This document shows positions 32,842 to 45,098 of a DNA stretch of 64,000 bases, piece after piece. Source of the stretch: Endocarpon pusillum Z07020 (Eukaryota; Ascomycota; Eurotiomycetes; Verrucariales; Verrucariaceae); NCBI RefSeq assembly GCF_000464535.1, contig NW_006916485.1, forward strand, positions 128,099-192,098. Direction: 5' to 3'. Each line of letters starts with the position of its first letter. The stretch's first letter is position 1. The notes below the pieces were generated by a model. It did no database searches. It was not told the DNA's origin and saw nothing but the letters and a program-made list of their open reading frames with translations. The position numbers and the translations under genes were made by a program.

Positions 32842-35800
32842 ATGGCGTACTCATCGTTATCAGTTGGGCTCGTTTGCTTGATCTGCCTGCTCGCGTTCGC
32901 CGAATCAGCTTATGCCTTTGGGGCAGGAAACATCGGAAGTACCTCCAAAATCGAGGGACAGAACTGGCGCCATGGGGATTTGGAAGATATTCTTTTGACG
33001 ATCCTCATGGCACGTGCTGCCGGTGGCAAGAAATTCAGCAAGCTTGATGTGAAGAGAGTATGTCAAGGCCCCCCACCATGTTTAGTATCTCCAACTCATC
33101 CGATCAGGTCTACTTTGGAAATTGGCTTCGTGACTATAGCCAGGCCGTTGATGTTGGAACTGTCAAATATGTCAGCGCCGAAGCAATCCGCATCCTTTTA
33201 TGGGTCTTGGGCTTTATGTCTTTTGGTTATGGAACCAAAGAATTCGAGGTCACCACGGCCCGTCTCGGTTGCTATCGTCCGGAAGAGCACATTGACAAGT
33301 AAGCAAAGGGCCAGTCCCCTGGTGATCACCTCGTGAAGCTGACGTTAATGCAGCCCAAAGAACTATGCGGACAATGAAGACGCTAGGCAGTACGATCGTC
33401 GCCTTCGAGGACCTGTCAACGAACGTCGCGAACTTTCCATCGATGAGCAAACAGGCATGAAAAACTACATTGCCAATGAACGTGCTGGTATCGACACCTC
33501 AGCTGGCCTTGTTCGAAAACTTTTCGGTCGTTCTATCCAGCTCGGGCGACAATACGCCAGATCAAAGAACAAGGACGATCTTTACGAAGCCCTCCGTCTT
33601 CTTGGCACTGGGTGTCACTGCCTTGAAGACTTTTCTGCCCATTCTAACTACGTGGAACTTGCTCTGATCGAGCTCGGCGAGCGGAATGTCTTTCCACATG
33701 TCGGAAGGCGAACTCAAGTACAACTCCGAGAACTGCGCCAGCCGGTATATCCGTAAGTCTTACCCCAGCCTCGAGCTACTTTGCCTGTTCTGACCCCAGT
33801 ACAGCCTTTGCACCGGAACATTCGGCGGTGTCGACTTCTTGCATTCTGTAATGGGCGAATTCGACGACAAGGCCACTCAGTCAGAGATTCAGGAACTCGA
33901 AAATACCATGAATCAGGCTCAAAACAATCAATCGGATACCAGCATGCTTCAGGACCTCCTTGACAAAGTGCCTGACGGAATTTTTGGTGGCCAAAATGAG
34001 TCCCAAAAGGCAGATGACCTTAAGCAGAACGCCCAAGCCCATCAGATGCAGAATACGCGAATTAGCCCTCGAGAGCCAGAGGAATGGTTGAGTTACATAA
34101 ATGACATACAAGAGCAGATCTACCCAATTCTTGAATGGCACGACGAAGTCATGAAATCAATCACCGAGGCTATCGAGAAGATTCCTATCCTACCAGATCT
34201 GATCGAGCAAATTCAAGAACAAATCAACATCTTCGTCTTTTCCCTGCTGGCACCATTTGTTGTCCCTATCATCAACCAAGTGAAGAATGAGCTGAACACT
34301 GGTTCGAGCGAGATCATCGAATCCAGTGCCGCACAGCAGCATATTGTCTTCAGAGATGATAGTTCCTCCGACCCTACCCATTCAATGCTATCCAAAGACC
34401 ACTTCTCAAACGTCCTCAACGAACCGGCCGGCAAAGTTGCTGGCCAAGTCCTCAAGTGGGTCGTTCCTCAGCTCATGGCTTGCTGGGATGACGAGCGGAT
34501 CGATGTTGACAGAACACTAACAAGAATAATCAATGGAACTCTTCATCATCCAGCTTTGCGTGACTATGGTCAAGATGGGGCGGCCGATGGTCGTCGGCTC
34601 ATGTTTGGAGTCGTCCAAACCTGGTGGGAAGAAAAGTCTGAGCGCGAAAAGGATGGTCTCAGGGAGCAGCTCAGTCGCAGTGGAGTTGAGAGTGGCCGAA
34701 ACCATAAGCCCGGAGTGGTGGATCATGGTCATGGTTGCAACAAACCGCTAGGAATGCCTAATCTCAATACTGCTCAGAGCTCCTCAGCAATCGGCGGCCC
34801 TGCAGCGTCTGCAGTAATGGGAGGCTTGTCTGGAGCTCTTGCAAGTGGCACTGGTGGCGGTCAGAAGTATGGTTCGGGAGGCAACAACGAGCTTGGAAAA
34901 ATAGCGGGTGAAGCGGTTGGCGGTGGTGTGGTCGGATCCATAGTCGGGGGTCTGGCAGGTGGTCTTTTAGGAGGCGCATTCGGGGAAGGAGAAAAGAAGT
35001 CAAAGAAGACTGAGAGTTACGGCCGAGATGGCTCTCACAACGAAACGTACAGCGAGTATGGCCAGTCGGGCAACACTTACGGACAAGCTCAATTTTCCAG
35101 AACTGATGCACCAGGTGGCCGCCAGGAAGAGTACACGCGCTACGAACAAAAGCCGGCCGCCTCCGGTGGCTATGGATCTCAGCGGTTCACCGAGACAGCC
35201 CGGTACGACGATTCTGGAAATCAGACTTATCATCATGAAGAGCGCTCCTCAGGAGCCGAGTATGGATCGGAGACCCGGTAAGTGAAAACCCCAACCCCCC
35301 ATCCCCAAACATCCAATTCCTTCATCGACACCATCTCATGTCGGCCTATCAGGCGCTACGGCTCTGGAGGCTACCCTGGCAAATCCTCCCACAAGAAGGA
35401 CAAATCAGATGATGACGACTCCGACGACGAGTACAAGAAACAGAAGAAGCGCGAAAAGAAGGAAAAGAAAGAGAAAAAGAAACATGGCCATAAAAAACAC
35501 TCTGATGATGATGACGACGACAGTGAAGATTCTAACAAGAAAAAATATAGGGACGAATACACTAGCTCTGGAAACCCGTACGGTGGTCAACGTCGCAGCA
35601 GCAATGAACACAGAGGTCAACGCTATGGCAGCAATGAGTATGGCGGTGAGCGGACTTCTGGCTATGGTAACACACGAGAGTCGGATTACGCTGGAGCCCG
35701 CCGAGACGATGGCGAGTCTGGATACGGGCGCAGGACCGGTGGTGGCGGTGACAACGAATATGGGAGCAGCACGTATGGACGAGAGTCGCGTCACACCGGA

Positions 35801-36355
35801 GGTCGTCGAGATGAAGACGAGTACGGTGGCAGTCATCAGACCGGGTTTGGACACGGAGTCAGAACGTCTGAGCGCGAGTCTGGATACTCTAGAGGCGGCC
35901 GAGAAGACGACGAATATAGCAGCAACCGCCAGGCTGGTGGCTATGGGGACAGCAGCACCTACGGCCGTGAAGCGACTTCTGGATATGGCAGCGGCGGCAA
36001 TACCTACGGTCGAGAGACAAGCGGTGGCTACGGCTCCAATACCTATGGACGAGGCGCCTCGGACTCCTATGGTGGTGCTGATGCTCACACTGGTGGCTAT
36101 CGTGGCAATGACGATGATAACCAGGGCTATGGCCGCTCTCGACCTGCCTACGGTGGTGACGAAACTGAACAGATGCCCGGCGGGTTTGGGAACGATGATG
36201 AAGATCAAAGCTACGGTCGCTCTGGCAACCGGGGCTATGGCCGCTCTTCTGGTGGTGCAGGGTATGGTGGTGATGATAGGGAGCAGATGCCTGGTGGGTT
36301 TGGTGGTGGTGATTATGATGATGAGGGAGAGCGACGCCGTCGCTACGAATACTAG
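32842..36355 (+). CDS. het-c: Heterokaryon incompatibility protein HET-C
   Basis: Five exons: 32842-33057, 33108-33298, 33354-33752, 33805-35277 and 35353-36355, total 1093 residues; all introns are 50-75 nt. An N-terminal signal peptide (hydrophobic residues 5-22, AYA cleavage) precedes the HET-C domain: AGNIGSTSKIEGQNWRHGD, YFGNWLRDYSQAVD, GTGCHCLEDFSAHSNYVELAL and TGTFGGVDFLHSVMGE are hallmarks. Residues from about 610 include a Gly/Ala-rich hydrophobic stretch (VGGGVVGSIVGGLAGGLLGGAF, within 658-680), and the last 380 are Gly/Tyr/Ser/Arg repeats with a Lys/Asp block. In Neurospora, alternative het-c alleles trigger heterokaryon incompatibility with pin-c. Here no pin-c is adjacent on either side; dsk2 and Ran flank it. 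Confidence 0.95.
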
Positions 36356-36958
36356 ATGTGCCAATGCAGTCGGGTACTGATGAGCCATTATGAGGGATGC
36401 TCGTCCAGGGGTTGGAAGGCCTGTTGTGTGCTATTGTCTTTCGTTCATCCATTCATTCAAATAAAATCAAAAGTGTTGAGCTTCAGATAGCTAGACTTCG
36501 TAGCTGCAAGTTTATGTCGAATAAACGGACCTTTCTTGATCATGATACCTTTTATTGTTTGGCTATGTGCAGTGAAAATCCAGCTACAAACAGTCAGAAG
36601 AGGATAATGGTGGATTCATAGTCACTGTGAAAAGCATACTAGTACCCGGTCAGATTGATATCACCTGTGGCGGAGAAAGCTTGAGCGCCAAGAATGACAT
36701 AATTTCAAGCTTCTATCATGCTTGCTGATGTCTCTAAACTACTGTAAGCTGCCGACAAAGGAAAGCATGCATGTTGCCTTGCAATTTTTGCAAATGCCAA
36801 AGGCAACTACTCATCAATTCATGCCGTTTTCACTGCCCAGTCTCCCATTTCCATAACCATTGCAGCTTCCCAGGACTCTGCTACTGTTTCCCGTGTCATC
36901 GACGTGTAAAACTATCACCAAAGCTGTTGTCTATGCCGCTGGTGGCCACTGCTGCTGC
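36356..36958. other. Convergent 3' interval
   Basis: 603 bp between the het-c and Ran stops. AT-rich in the middle; no gene. Confidence 0.5.
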
Positions 36959-37921
36959 TCATAGATCTGGGTCATCCTCGTCTGGCAGTGGCATGGCAGC
37001 TGCCTCGGTCATTTCCTTTTGGTACTGTGCGAGCAGGGCTGGGTCGAGTGTCACCTCTGCTGGGGCTAGAGCTGGAGCAGCGACAAATTCCTGAGAAACA
37101 AGATCAGCGCGTTAGCGATGTAGCTGGGCTAGTCAAGGAATCGATAGAACTCATACCAGAGATTGATTGCCAACAAGCTTTCGAGCCAGCCACAAGAACG
37201 GCTTTTCAAAGTTGTAGTTGGATTTGGCAGAGATGTCGTAGTATTGTAGATTCTTCTTGCGGTGGAAGGTAATGGTCTTTGCTTTGACTTTGCGCTCTTT
37301 GACATCGACCTTGTTGCCGCAGAGAACGATGGGGATGTTTTCGCAGACTCGGACGAGGTCACCTAAAGATGTTAGAAGGGCACACGGATGGTGAGCTGAG
37401 CAGGAACGTACGGTGCCAGTTTGGAACGTTCTTATATGTGATGCGAGAGGTCACGTCAAACATGATGATGCCGCATTGCCCGTTGATGTAGTATCCATCT
37501 CGCAGACCACCAAATTTCTCCTGGCCTGCGGTGTCCCAGACATCGAAGTTGATTTGGCCAAGGTTCTAGTGACGGATGAGTGGTGTCAAAGAGAGATGTG
37601 ATTGGCGGTTACGCACAGTGGTGAAGCCGAGAGGATGCACTTCTACCCCCAGAGTGGCAATATACTTCTTCTCGAACTCTCCGGACAAATGTCGTTTAAC
37701 AAAGGTAGTCTAGTTGCCGCGGTCAGTCAATGATCCATCAGAGATATCGATCGGCCACAAGAATCGCATGAAGGAGGAAATGACCACTTTTTCATATGTC
37801 AAATGAGTAGTTGACAGAAAGTCGTGAAGTTACTTGACATCGACGTGCTCACCTTTCCTGTACCACCATCACCGACAAGCACAAGCTTGAATTGCGGGAT
37901 GTTTTGGGCTGGTTCAGCCAT
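36959..37921 (-). CDS. gsp1: Ran GTPase (Gsp1)
   Basis: Five exons, 37921-37853, 37709-37617, 37565-37412, 37362-37157 and 37090-36959, assemble to 217 residues. All Ran signatures are intact: P-loop GDGGTGKTTFVKRHL, switch I/effector KKYIATLGVEVHPL, switch II WDTAGQEKFGGLRDGYYI, NKVD, and ISAKSNYNFEKPFLWLARKL. The C-terminus is the acidic DEDDPDL typical of Ran and lacks a prenylation Cys. Ran-GTP drives nuclear import and export and spindle assembly. The exon pattern, with the first intron immediately after GGTGK, is in keeping with filamentous ascomycetes. It is divergent from nas2, with 414 bp between start codons. Confidence 0.97.
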
Positions 37922-38335
37922 TTTGATGTGTTCGTTGAGGTCGGGCACAGGTGTGCAAAGTGGATCAAGGCCACAACTCAAGGCAGAGAGATCAACCTTG
38001 ATAATGGATGAGCTCCAGGCGATGGCAAGCTATGGATTTGACGATACGCGCAGTATAGGTGCACCAGGGGAGTTTTGAAGGAGCTGGGAGAAATTTTGTA
38101 GGCGGTCGTCAACAAGGTTGATCAACGCAGATCACAAGCGTTACCATGGAGGCTCACGTGACAATACCAGTCTTGGCACATATCCTTCTATGCCCCACCA
38201 CCAATACTGTACTAGAGCATGTTACAGCATGTAAAGCTTGCATGCCCCGCAGCGATCAACCTGAGGCTGGGTAGCTTTACGGTTGTCTATTTCTAAAACC
38301 GCCATCTATTGCTTCAGTCAAGTTCTTGCGACGAA
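37922..38335. promoter_or_regulatory. Divergent promoter between gsp1 and nas2
   Basis: 414 bp between start codons. No TATA box or repeat stands out. Inferred from gene orientation. Confidence 0.4.
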
Positions 38336-39218
38336 ATGGGCTTGCGGATGGACGACCTTCACACACCTACAGTGCCTTCTGGCCCTACTACGAGGCTTCA
38401 AGGCAACGATGCTGGTATCTCCAGGCTGTCTTTGCTTGACCTCATCGATAGAAAAGACCGTCTAGAAGAAGAGCTTAAAGCTCTAGGTAGCGTACTTGAT
38501 TCTGTGAGTGATTAGAGAAGCTGAAAGAGCTCGCGTCTGACATGTAGATACAAGCATGGAGTCAATATGAACACCAGTCTGACGACCTTTGACGGGTACC
38601 CTCGGGACGACATTGATGTTGCGCAAAGTACGAGAGAAAAACTCCAGGGACGAGGAAGAGTACAGGGCTAATAATGGCGCAGTCAGAACAACCAGAGCCA
38701 GAATCATTCATTTGAAGAATGACTACAAAGAAATAATGAACAGGATCGAGAAAGCGCTCCATCAACATCACGCATCTCTGCGTGGCTCGGAAGACTCGAA
38801 AGAAGAACCACCATCATCTTTGCGGCAGAACGCTAGTTCGGCAAGCACACAGACACCAAGCAGAACAACGTCCGATCCTCCATTCGCCAAAGTCAACTCG
38901 GTTGCGACCTCTAGCCCAGCACAGGAAGCGGGCCTCAAGGTGGGAGACAAAATCACAAATTTTGGCCCCGTACATTGGAGAAACCATGAGAATCTTCGAA
39001 AGGTTGCCGAGGTTGTGCAAAGGAGTGAAAGGGTAAGCCAAATCTCATCACTGAGCTCGTTCATGCGTTGATATCGTCTTTCTTAGCGAACAATTATGGT
39101 GAAATTAGTTAGAGATGACGAGACACGCGGTTCATCTCAGGATCTCGAGCTTCCTTTGACACCAAGATCAGGCTGGGGAGGGCGAGGAACCCTTGGCTGC
39201 CATCTACTGCCTATTTGA
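38336..39218 (+). CDS. nas2: 26S proteasome assembly chaperone Nas2 (p27/PSMD9)
   Basis: Four exons: 38336-38503, 38555-38627, 38683-39032 and 39087-39218, total 240 residues. The first intron uses an ACAAG acceptor, and only this choice gives SHGVNMNTSLTTFDGYPRDD. Residues 25-100 are the N-terminal helical domain (LLDLIDRKDRLEEELKALGS; DIDVAQIRTTRARIIHLKND). Residues about 148-225 are a PDZ-like domain (AKVNSVATSSPAQEAGLKVGD). Nas2 binds the Rpt5 C-terminus and gates assembly of the proteasome base. An ATG four codons downstream (38348) is an alternative start. Upstream space is shared with gsp1. Confidence 0.93.
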
Positions 39219-40024
39219 TATATGGACGACGGAGCTACAAAGAAAAGACCATCTGACGCTTGCAAGGGGCCTCAGCGGTAGCAGCACCCACAGCGCGATT
39301 ATGCTTTTAGCCTCAACGGCTATTGTGTTACCTACTGAGCATCAATCAATGGTTCTACAAAACCGAGCTGGTGTATGGACTCTGGTAGACTGCCCAACCG
39401 TGTTTCGAAGCGCATACCAAAGCTATTCTCACAACGTGTTCGAGCAAGCGAAAGCTGAATGGAAGGCGATCTCCAGCAGCACCAGCGATGGTGGGCGAAT
39501 GACTGACACCCAGCAGAAACCGGGGTCAACGTGCACTTTGCGTCCCATTCCGATACAGGCCAACCATCACATAAGGGTTGCACATTGATCACTGATCGCG
39601 CCGTGGATTAGCAGATCGTTTGGTGATGGCGCAGTTAATAGCTGTAGAGAAGCAGCCTGAGACAATCGGAAAGCTTGCCAGAGGGAGTGTAGATGGCTTC
39701 TGGATGACTCAAAATAATTATCGCTCGATGAACATTTCGCTTGGAATCTCAATCGTGATGGTCGCTACTGCATCATGTAGGTAAAGCTTACCCGGGTTTC
39801 AGGTAAGAAACCATTCGACTTGTGCTTTTGAACAATTTTCTGCTTGCTTGCACCCTTCCTTTCTCTTTACCGCTTTTCTTGGGATTGGCGCATCGTTTTG
39901 AGCTTCTGCAATTTGCTGCCTTGTTTGAGCTTCATTGACGGGCCCAAGCCCTACTACATCTGGTTGGGATTTGGCATTCTATCTTTCTTGATTAATCAAT
40001 AATGATAATATCTGCAACGCCCTG
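39219..40024. other. Intergenic interval upstream of the RhoGEF
   Basis: 806 bp. T-rich leader-like sequence (39820-39890) precedes the RhoGEF start. Short frames lack support. Confidence 0.45.
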
Positions 40025-43000
40025 ATGGCAACCGCCTTCTTGCCTCCTATTTTTCCCAGTCCCTTTGGCAGAGCATTTAGCCGCAAGCCGTACTTGTTCT
40101 CGGATGCAAGCCATTGCGGCTCCAACGTCGTCGAAAGCTCTCATTACGTCGATCAGGACAGCCCTCCGCAAAAATCAAGAGCAGGCTCGGTCCCCATCAA
40201 CTCAATATCGTCAGGACATCCGCCAGACTCAGACGAGAACGCCAAACACCGCTTCTACCCCGAAAGCCCCGCTGGATCCCCAGCTAAACGATCATATTCG
40301 CTCAACGCAGCTCAATGTCGACCATGTGAAAGCAATACCAGTTGTACACGGCCAGTAGATGAAGCCTTCGGGCATACGGAGGCATTTCCAGTCTTTGATC
40401 CAGGGGTGTCGTTGGATCATGGACTCCAAGATATGCAATGTCGGAGCGAAGCCCACCGCCTTGTACATCAGCCGTCGAATTGTGCACTGAATGACTCAGC
40501 GGAACCTTCCCCTAGTATGGGTGACACAACACGCAACGCTGCGGAATCCAGTGTAACATCGCCCAGGTCTGAGGAGCCGCAGGTGACATCCACGTCGCCG
40601 ATGATCCTCAACAAGTCCTTTGGCAAAACAGCTGGAAACTTCAGACAATGGGCGAGTACTTTTCGTCGCAAGCGAGACACGTGTAGAGATATCGACAAGC
40701 ACCGAGTCATAAAGACTGCGTCACGAACAAATACGCCATCTACATTGCAAGTTTCGCCTCCCCAACACCGTTGGCATCAGAAGCGCACTTCTAACGCATC
40801 CTCACGGTTCGTTGCAACAATCAAGACAGCCAGTGTCAGCAATGACAGCACGAGCCTTTTCCCACGGTCACACAGATATAGTCGAGTTAGCGATACCAGA
40901 GCTAACCGAAGCAGTGATCCTCGCTCCTCTGTGGAAAGTCAGAGACCTTCGAGCATCTCCTCTCCTGATGATGGAGCCTTGCGAAGAAGCATCAAACGTC
41001 GTCAAGTTCTGCAGGAACTTCTCAGCTCTGAGGAAAGCTATGTGGCCGACCTCAAGGCGCTACATAATCTCTTTTCGACGTTGCTCGCCTCCATTCCCAC
41101 TCTTACAAGCCAGACGAGATATTCAATCCAGCGAAATGTTACGGATATGCTACATCTACATGAGCAAATAATCGATGAGCTCCATCAAGTAGCTCTTCGA
41201 GCAACACTCCGAGAGGGCAACCTTGTCTCTCCTCTCTTGAGACCCATCACACGAAGCCATACAAAATGGCAAGGCCTATATGCTACGTCCTTTCCAGCTT
41301 TGACACCTAAGCGTAGCCACACAGGGCGGTCGCCAGTAGATGCTGTGTACACCCGTCGCGGTAGCTCAAACTATTCAGCGGATCCTGCAGAGGTGGCAGA
41401 GGTTGCACGGGCGTACAAAAACCAAATGGCCCGCTTCTTCGTGTATGAAGAATATAGCGCGAAGTATGATATCATGATTCAGGAAGTGGCCAACTCGCAT
41501 AAGATGGTACCAGAGTGGCCGTCTTATGAATCCGGCATGGAAGCTCTGGCCAACTCAATAGCCTCTCTCAACCAGCGCAGCAACGCTGGCAAGAAAGGCC
41601 TCACTGCTCACGATTTACTCATCAAGCCAATTCAAAGGATATGCAAATACCCGCTATTCTTTTTGGACCTGTACAGGCATACGCCTGTTGTTGACTGTCC
41701 GAGTACCCATGCAGAGGTTGACGGAGCTTTAGCCAACTTTCGTGAGATGGTCAGAGAGGTGAACATGGTAACGGACGATCCTAAAGTACGAGAGCGAATA
41801 CAGCGACGATGGCTCCTTCAAGACCGCCTCAAATTGAGTCATGATGCATTAAAAGCAGCTCAATTTCGAATGCTTGGTCACGTCCTACTGTGCGGTGTAC
41901 TGCATGTCGCATACCAAACCAGTCAACGTGTTGAAGGTGGATACATGCTGTGCGTGATGTTCAAAGACTATCTCCTTGTCGCGGCCCCCGCAGCAGGACA
42001 CGCAAAATTCGATATCGTGGCGACCATATACCTTTCAGACGCAAAAGTGGTCTCCACCGAAGACGGCAAAGGTACGCTGTCCGATTTCCTGTCAGTACTC
42101 TCCTGCTGACTTTGCTCAAAGGTTTGCAATGCCACACGGCTCTGTTCTCGTGGAAGGTCTTATTTGAGTCAGACAGCCATCTCTTCGAGCTAATGTTTAG
42201 CGCGTGCTCTGCAGCAGAGCAGCAGCAATGGCTGGCCGGGGTAGAACGAGGCAGAAGTCTTCTGGCCCTTGAAGGTCCAGCGACCGAGCTTCGAGTGCCC
42301 AATCTCTTCACCACAACATCGTTGGACCTGAAGGCTTTGGCTCCCATCTTTGGTCAAGGCGGTCCACTTGCACGACGACTGTCGATTCAAAGAGCTGCAA
42401 CAGTAGCCCCAAAAGTCGCCACCTGCCAGGTAATCATCAGGAACACCCATAAGCCACAGGATGGCCAGGAATTGAGATACTCTACAACTGGGGCGGTCAA
42501 TCGCTCGCAATCATTGTTAACCACGCATCGAGTCACGATATTGGCACCCAAGAGATCAGAAAGGATTCGGCTTGAGCAATCACTCGCCGACGTCTGGACT
42601 CGAGATACGTTACCATTCCCTGGGATGTCACTGACTCGAGGCGGCAACATCATTCGAGCATCTGCAGGATCTCTTGCACGGAAATTTAGTCTTGCTAGCA
42701 TTCATAGCCCTTTCACGAAGCGATCTACAAGTCTAACGCTCGTCGGCTCACGCTTCTCCCATGACACATCTGTGGAGGTGAAGCACGAAATCGAGCAGCA
42801 GCAGCAGCAGCAGCAGCAGCATCAGACCCAACCTCAACATCAAGATGAGTCTCTCAGCCACAAAACTGTCTTAGAGGACCACGACGAGCTAGGCGACGGC
42901 AAAAACACTGCAGAACAGGCCGTGCCCCGATCATCACTGCTACAACCTAGGAGACGCTCTCTGACAGGCATTGAGAAGCTTCACCGACGCAGTGGCACGA

Positions 43001-43182
43001 AAAATTATCGTCGCCAGGTATCAAAGGCTGGGACGGAACCTGTGCCGGATATGTCGTCGCCTGAGGTGGAGCTTGTAGAAGAAAAGTTAAGGACGAGGCG
43101 GAAGAGGTGGAGTAACCCGCTGGGCGTTTTGAAAAATCTGTCGACGGAGGGGATGAGAAGTTTGCTTTATTCTTCCAGGTAG
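40025..43182 (+). CDS. Rho guanine nucleotide exchange factor (DH-PH)
   Basis: Exons 40025-42071 and 42122-43182 (50-nt intron GTACGC...CAAAG, branch GCTGAC) give 1035 residues. Residues 1-315 are Ser/Pro/Arg-rich and low in order. A Dbl-homology domain occupies about 320-580: RRQVLQELLSSEESYVADLK begins it and LLIKPIQRICKYPLFFLDL is its conserved region 3. A PH-like domain follows (GHVLLCGVLHVAYQTSQ, LFSWKVLFESDSHLFELMF, AAEQQQWLAGVE); the intron falls within it. The C-terminus holds a poly-Gln run and basic stretches. Such proteins activate Rho/Cdc42-type GTPases controlling polarity and wall integrity; the target cannot be told. Gene symbol not assigned because several fungal RhoGEFs share this layout. 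Confidence 0.9.
42793..42820 (+). repeat. (CAG)9 microsatellite coding poly-Gln
   Basis: Nine uninterrupted CAG codons within the RhoGEF tail, followed by a His/Gln-rich segment. Length polymorphism between strains is likely. Confidence 0.9.
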
Positions 43183-45098
43183 AATTGGGGACTTGTTGGA
43201 CTTGGGCTTTTGGTGTTGTGTGGCAGTACCACACGAGCTCGGGCCCCGCATTCGTTGTTTACTACGTATAGTAGTCCGCGATCAGCAAGACATTCATTTC
43301 CGACCAGTGTTACTCCGGACTTCGGGCATCAATATATATTGCGCACTTGGCCAAACCCCCCCAAACCCCATTCAGGGACACAGGATATTACTTGTTACAT
43401 ATATCATTTAAATTAGGTGATCATGACCTAAATTTTAATATACTAAACACTTAACCTCGGTACTCAGACCGCCCTCAAGAGCTGGTTCTATCTGACACAA
43501 CAGCGGCAGCAATTCTTGATGCACCGCCAAGGAACTGCACCACTTTTGTATAGTAGCGGGCAATACCCGACTCCTTTACCGTCGACCGGTAGAAGGCAAC
43601 GTCCACGGCCCCACTGTAACTCGACCTCAAACCCCACTGACTCTCATTGACTGAACCTCTGATCCGGCACAAACGTTGTCAAGACATGTGAATGATAGAG
43701 TGACATAATTTTGGTCGCACTTCAGGGTGCCTCGAAGTAAGGTCGCGGAGTACTCAGATACTTACGTGGAGAAGGCCTCCGAAAATGACGCATTAGCGAT
43801 CCTTAGTAAATTAGTCTTGTTTTATCATCACAATGATAGTCGGAGGACGTTGGTGTGAACATAATTCTCATCGTCACATGATAAATTATAGATATCTTAA
43901 TTCCGTACTCCTTATGGAGTCGTGCAACAAAAGTCATCAATATACGCTAAATTCAGAGCGCTACTAGCACGCTCGATCTAAGATTTAGCGTCACGTAGAA
44001 AATGTGCTATAGGGGTGGAGCCCTAGAGCTGCTGCATGACCCCGTGTTTCCTTAGACCCCTAGGGCCCTCTTTAGACCGTTTGACGTGGCTCAGAGGCCT
44101 ACGTCAGTTAAGCTTCAGCCATCTCGCCCCCACTGACCATCCTTACGTTACTACCGACTACTAACACTATGCTAGAATAAGAAGAGCTAGCTTTTACTCA
44201 TCCTCGTTAGCGTATATTGATAAAGATCATATCTTGATAGGTTGAAACTAAGCACACGTTGATGGTACTTTAGTCATATGTTTTCAGAGGACTCCTCCCT
44301 ACTAAGTAGTACGTTCCAGGGTCTAATGATCTTGGCGGTGTTGGCGTTCCCATAACACCAATCTCGTCCGCAGCGGCCTCGTGACTGACGGACAAGAGTA
44401 AGCAGCTCGTATAGCTGACCAGACGATACTATATTGAATATGCTTATTCTTAGCACAATCTGCTGGCTGTGCGAGAGGCTTATATAAGCTTTTGTTAGCA
44501 GTTGTAACTACGGTATGACACAGCTTAGCACTTCTATGTCCACTCACTGTTGATGTCCATATGCTATATCTAGGAGTATTGTATTGTTTTATTAACGTCG
44601 GCAGAGACCGATCTTTGCTTGAGGGATGCATTCGGAAGCCGAGATGCCTGTCGAAGGATTGGAAATCCTGCCGCTGAGGCGGAGGATGAAGAACCTCCGA
44701 CTTGACTGTGTTTCCTCCGTGGAGGTAGGGACATCGCCCCCGCGAATTCCTTCTCGTATCATTCTAACTTCCAACGGCTTGTGGCTCAATATTCCTTCAA
44801 AGAAAACATCATTGGGGCACGGGACTCTGATCCTTTTGCTTTAAATGGAAATGAGACCCCTACACGGCTGAAAAGGCGAGGCAACGGATGCTACTGTTCT
44901 ATATATTCTCTTCGGCTGTGTCGGACTCCGTTCCATACGAGTAGTAAGACGAGAATATATATTTCCTCCTCTCATCCTCCTTCCCAGTCTCTGGTCAATT
45001 ACACTCTGAGTTTCAAAACAATCTCATCATATTCACCAATTTTCAGCCCAACGTCCAATTCAGAACCTATTCCCCCGAAGTCCAGAAACCTCATCACG
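43183..45098. other. Gene-poor AT-rich interval with possible LTR remnant
   Basis: 1.9 kb with no supportable gene. 43259-43274 carries ACTACGTATAGTAG; 43905-43925 carries a CCGTACTCC...GGAGTCG inverted motif. The stretch about 44270-44620, read on the minus strand, has a TATATAAG box (44478-44485 region) and repeat-like composition that could be a solo LTR. A TATA-like CTATATATTC (44899-44908) lies 190 bp before the secreted-protein start. Confidence 0.4.

Noticed and set aside
35405..36388. Antisense and shifted frames of over 320 codons in the het-c tail
   Set aside because: They are by-products of the Gly/Tyr/Arg codon repeats of the last het-c exon; composition is biased and there are no motifs.
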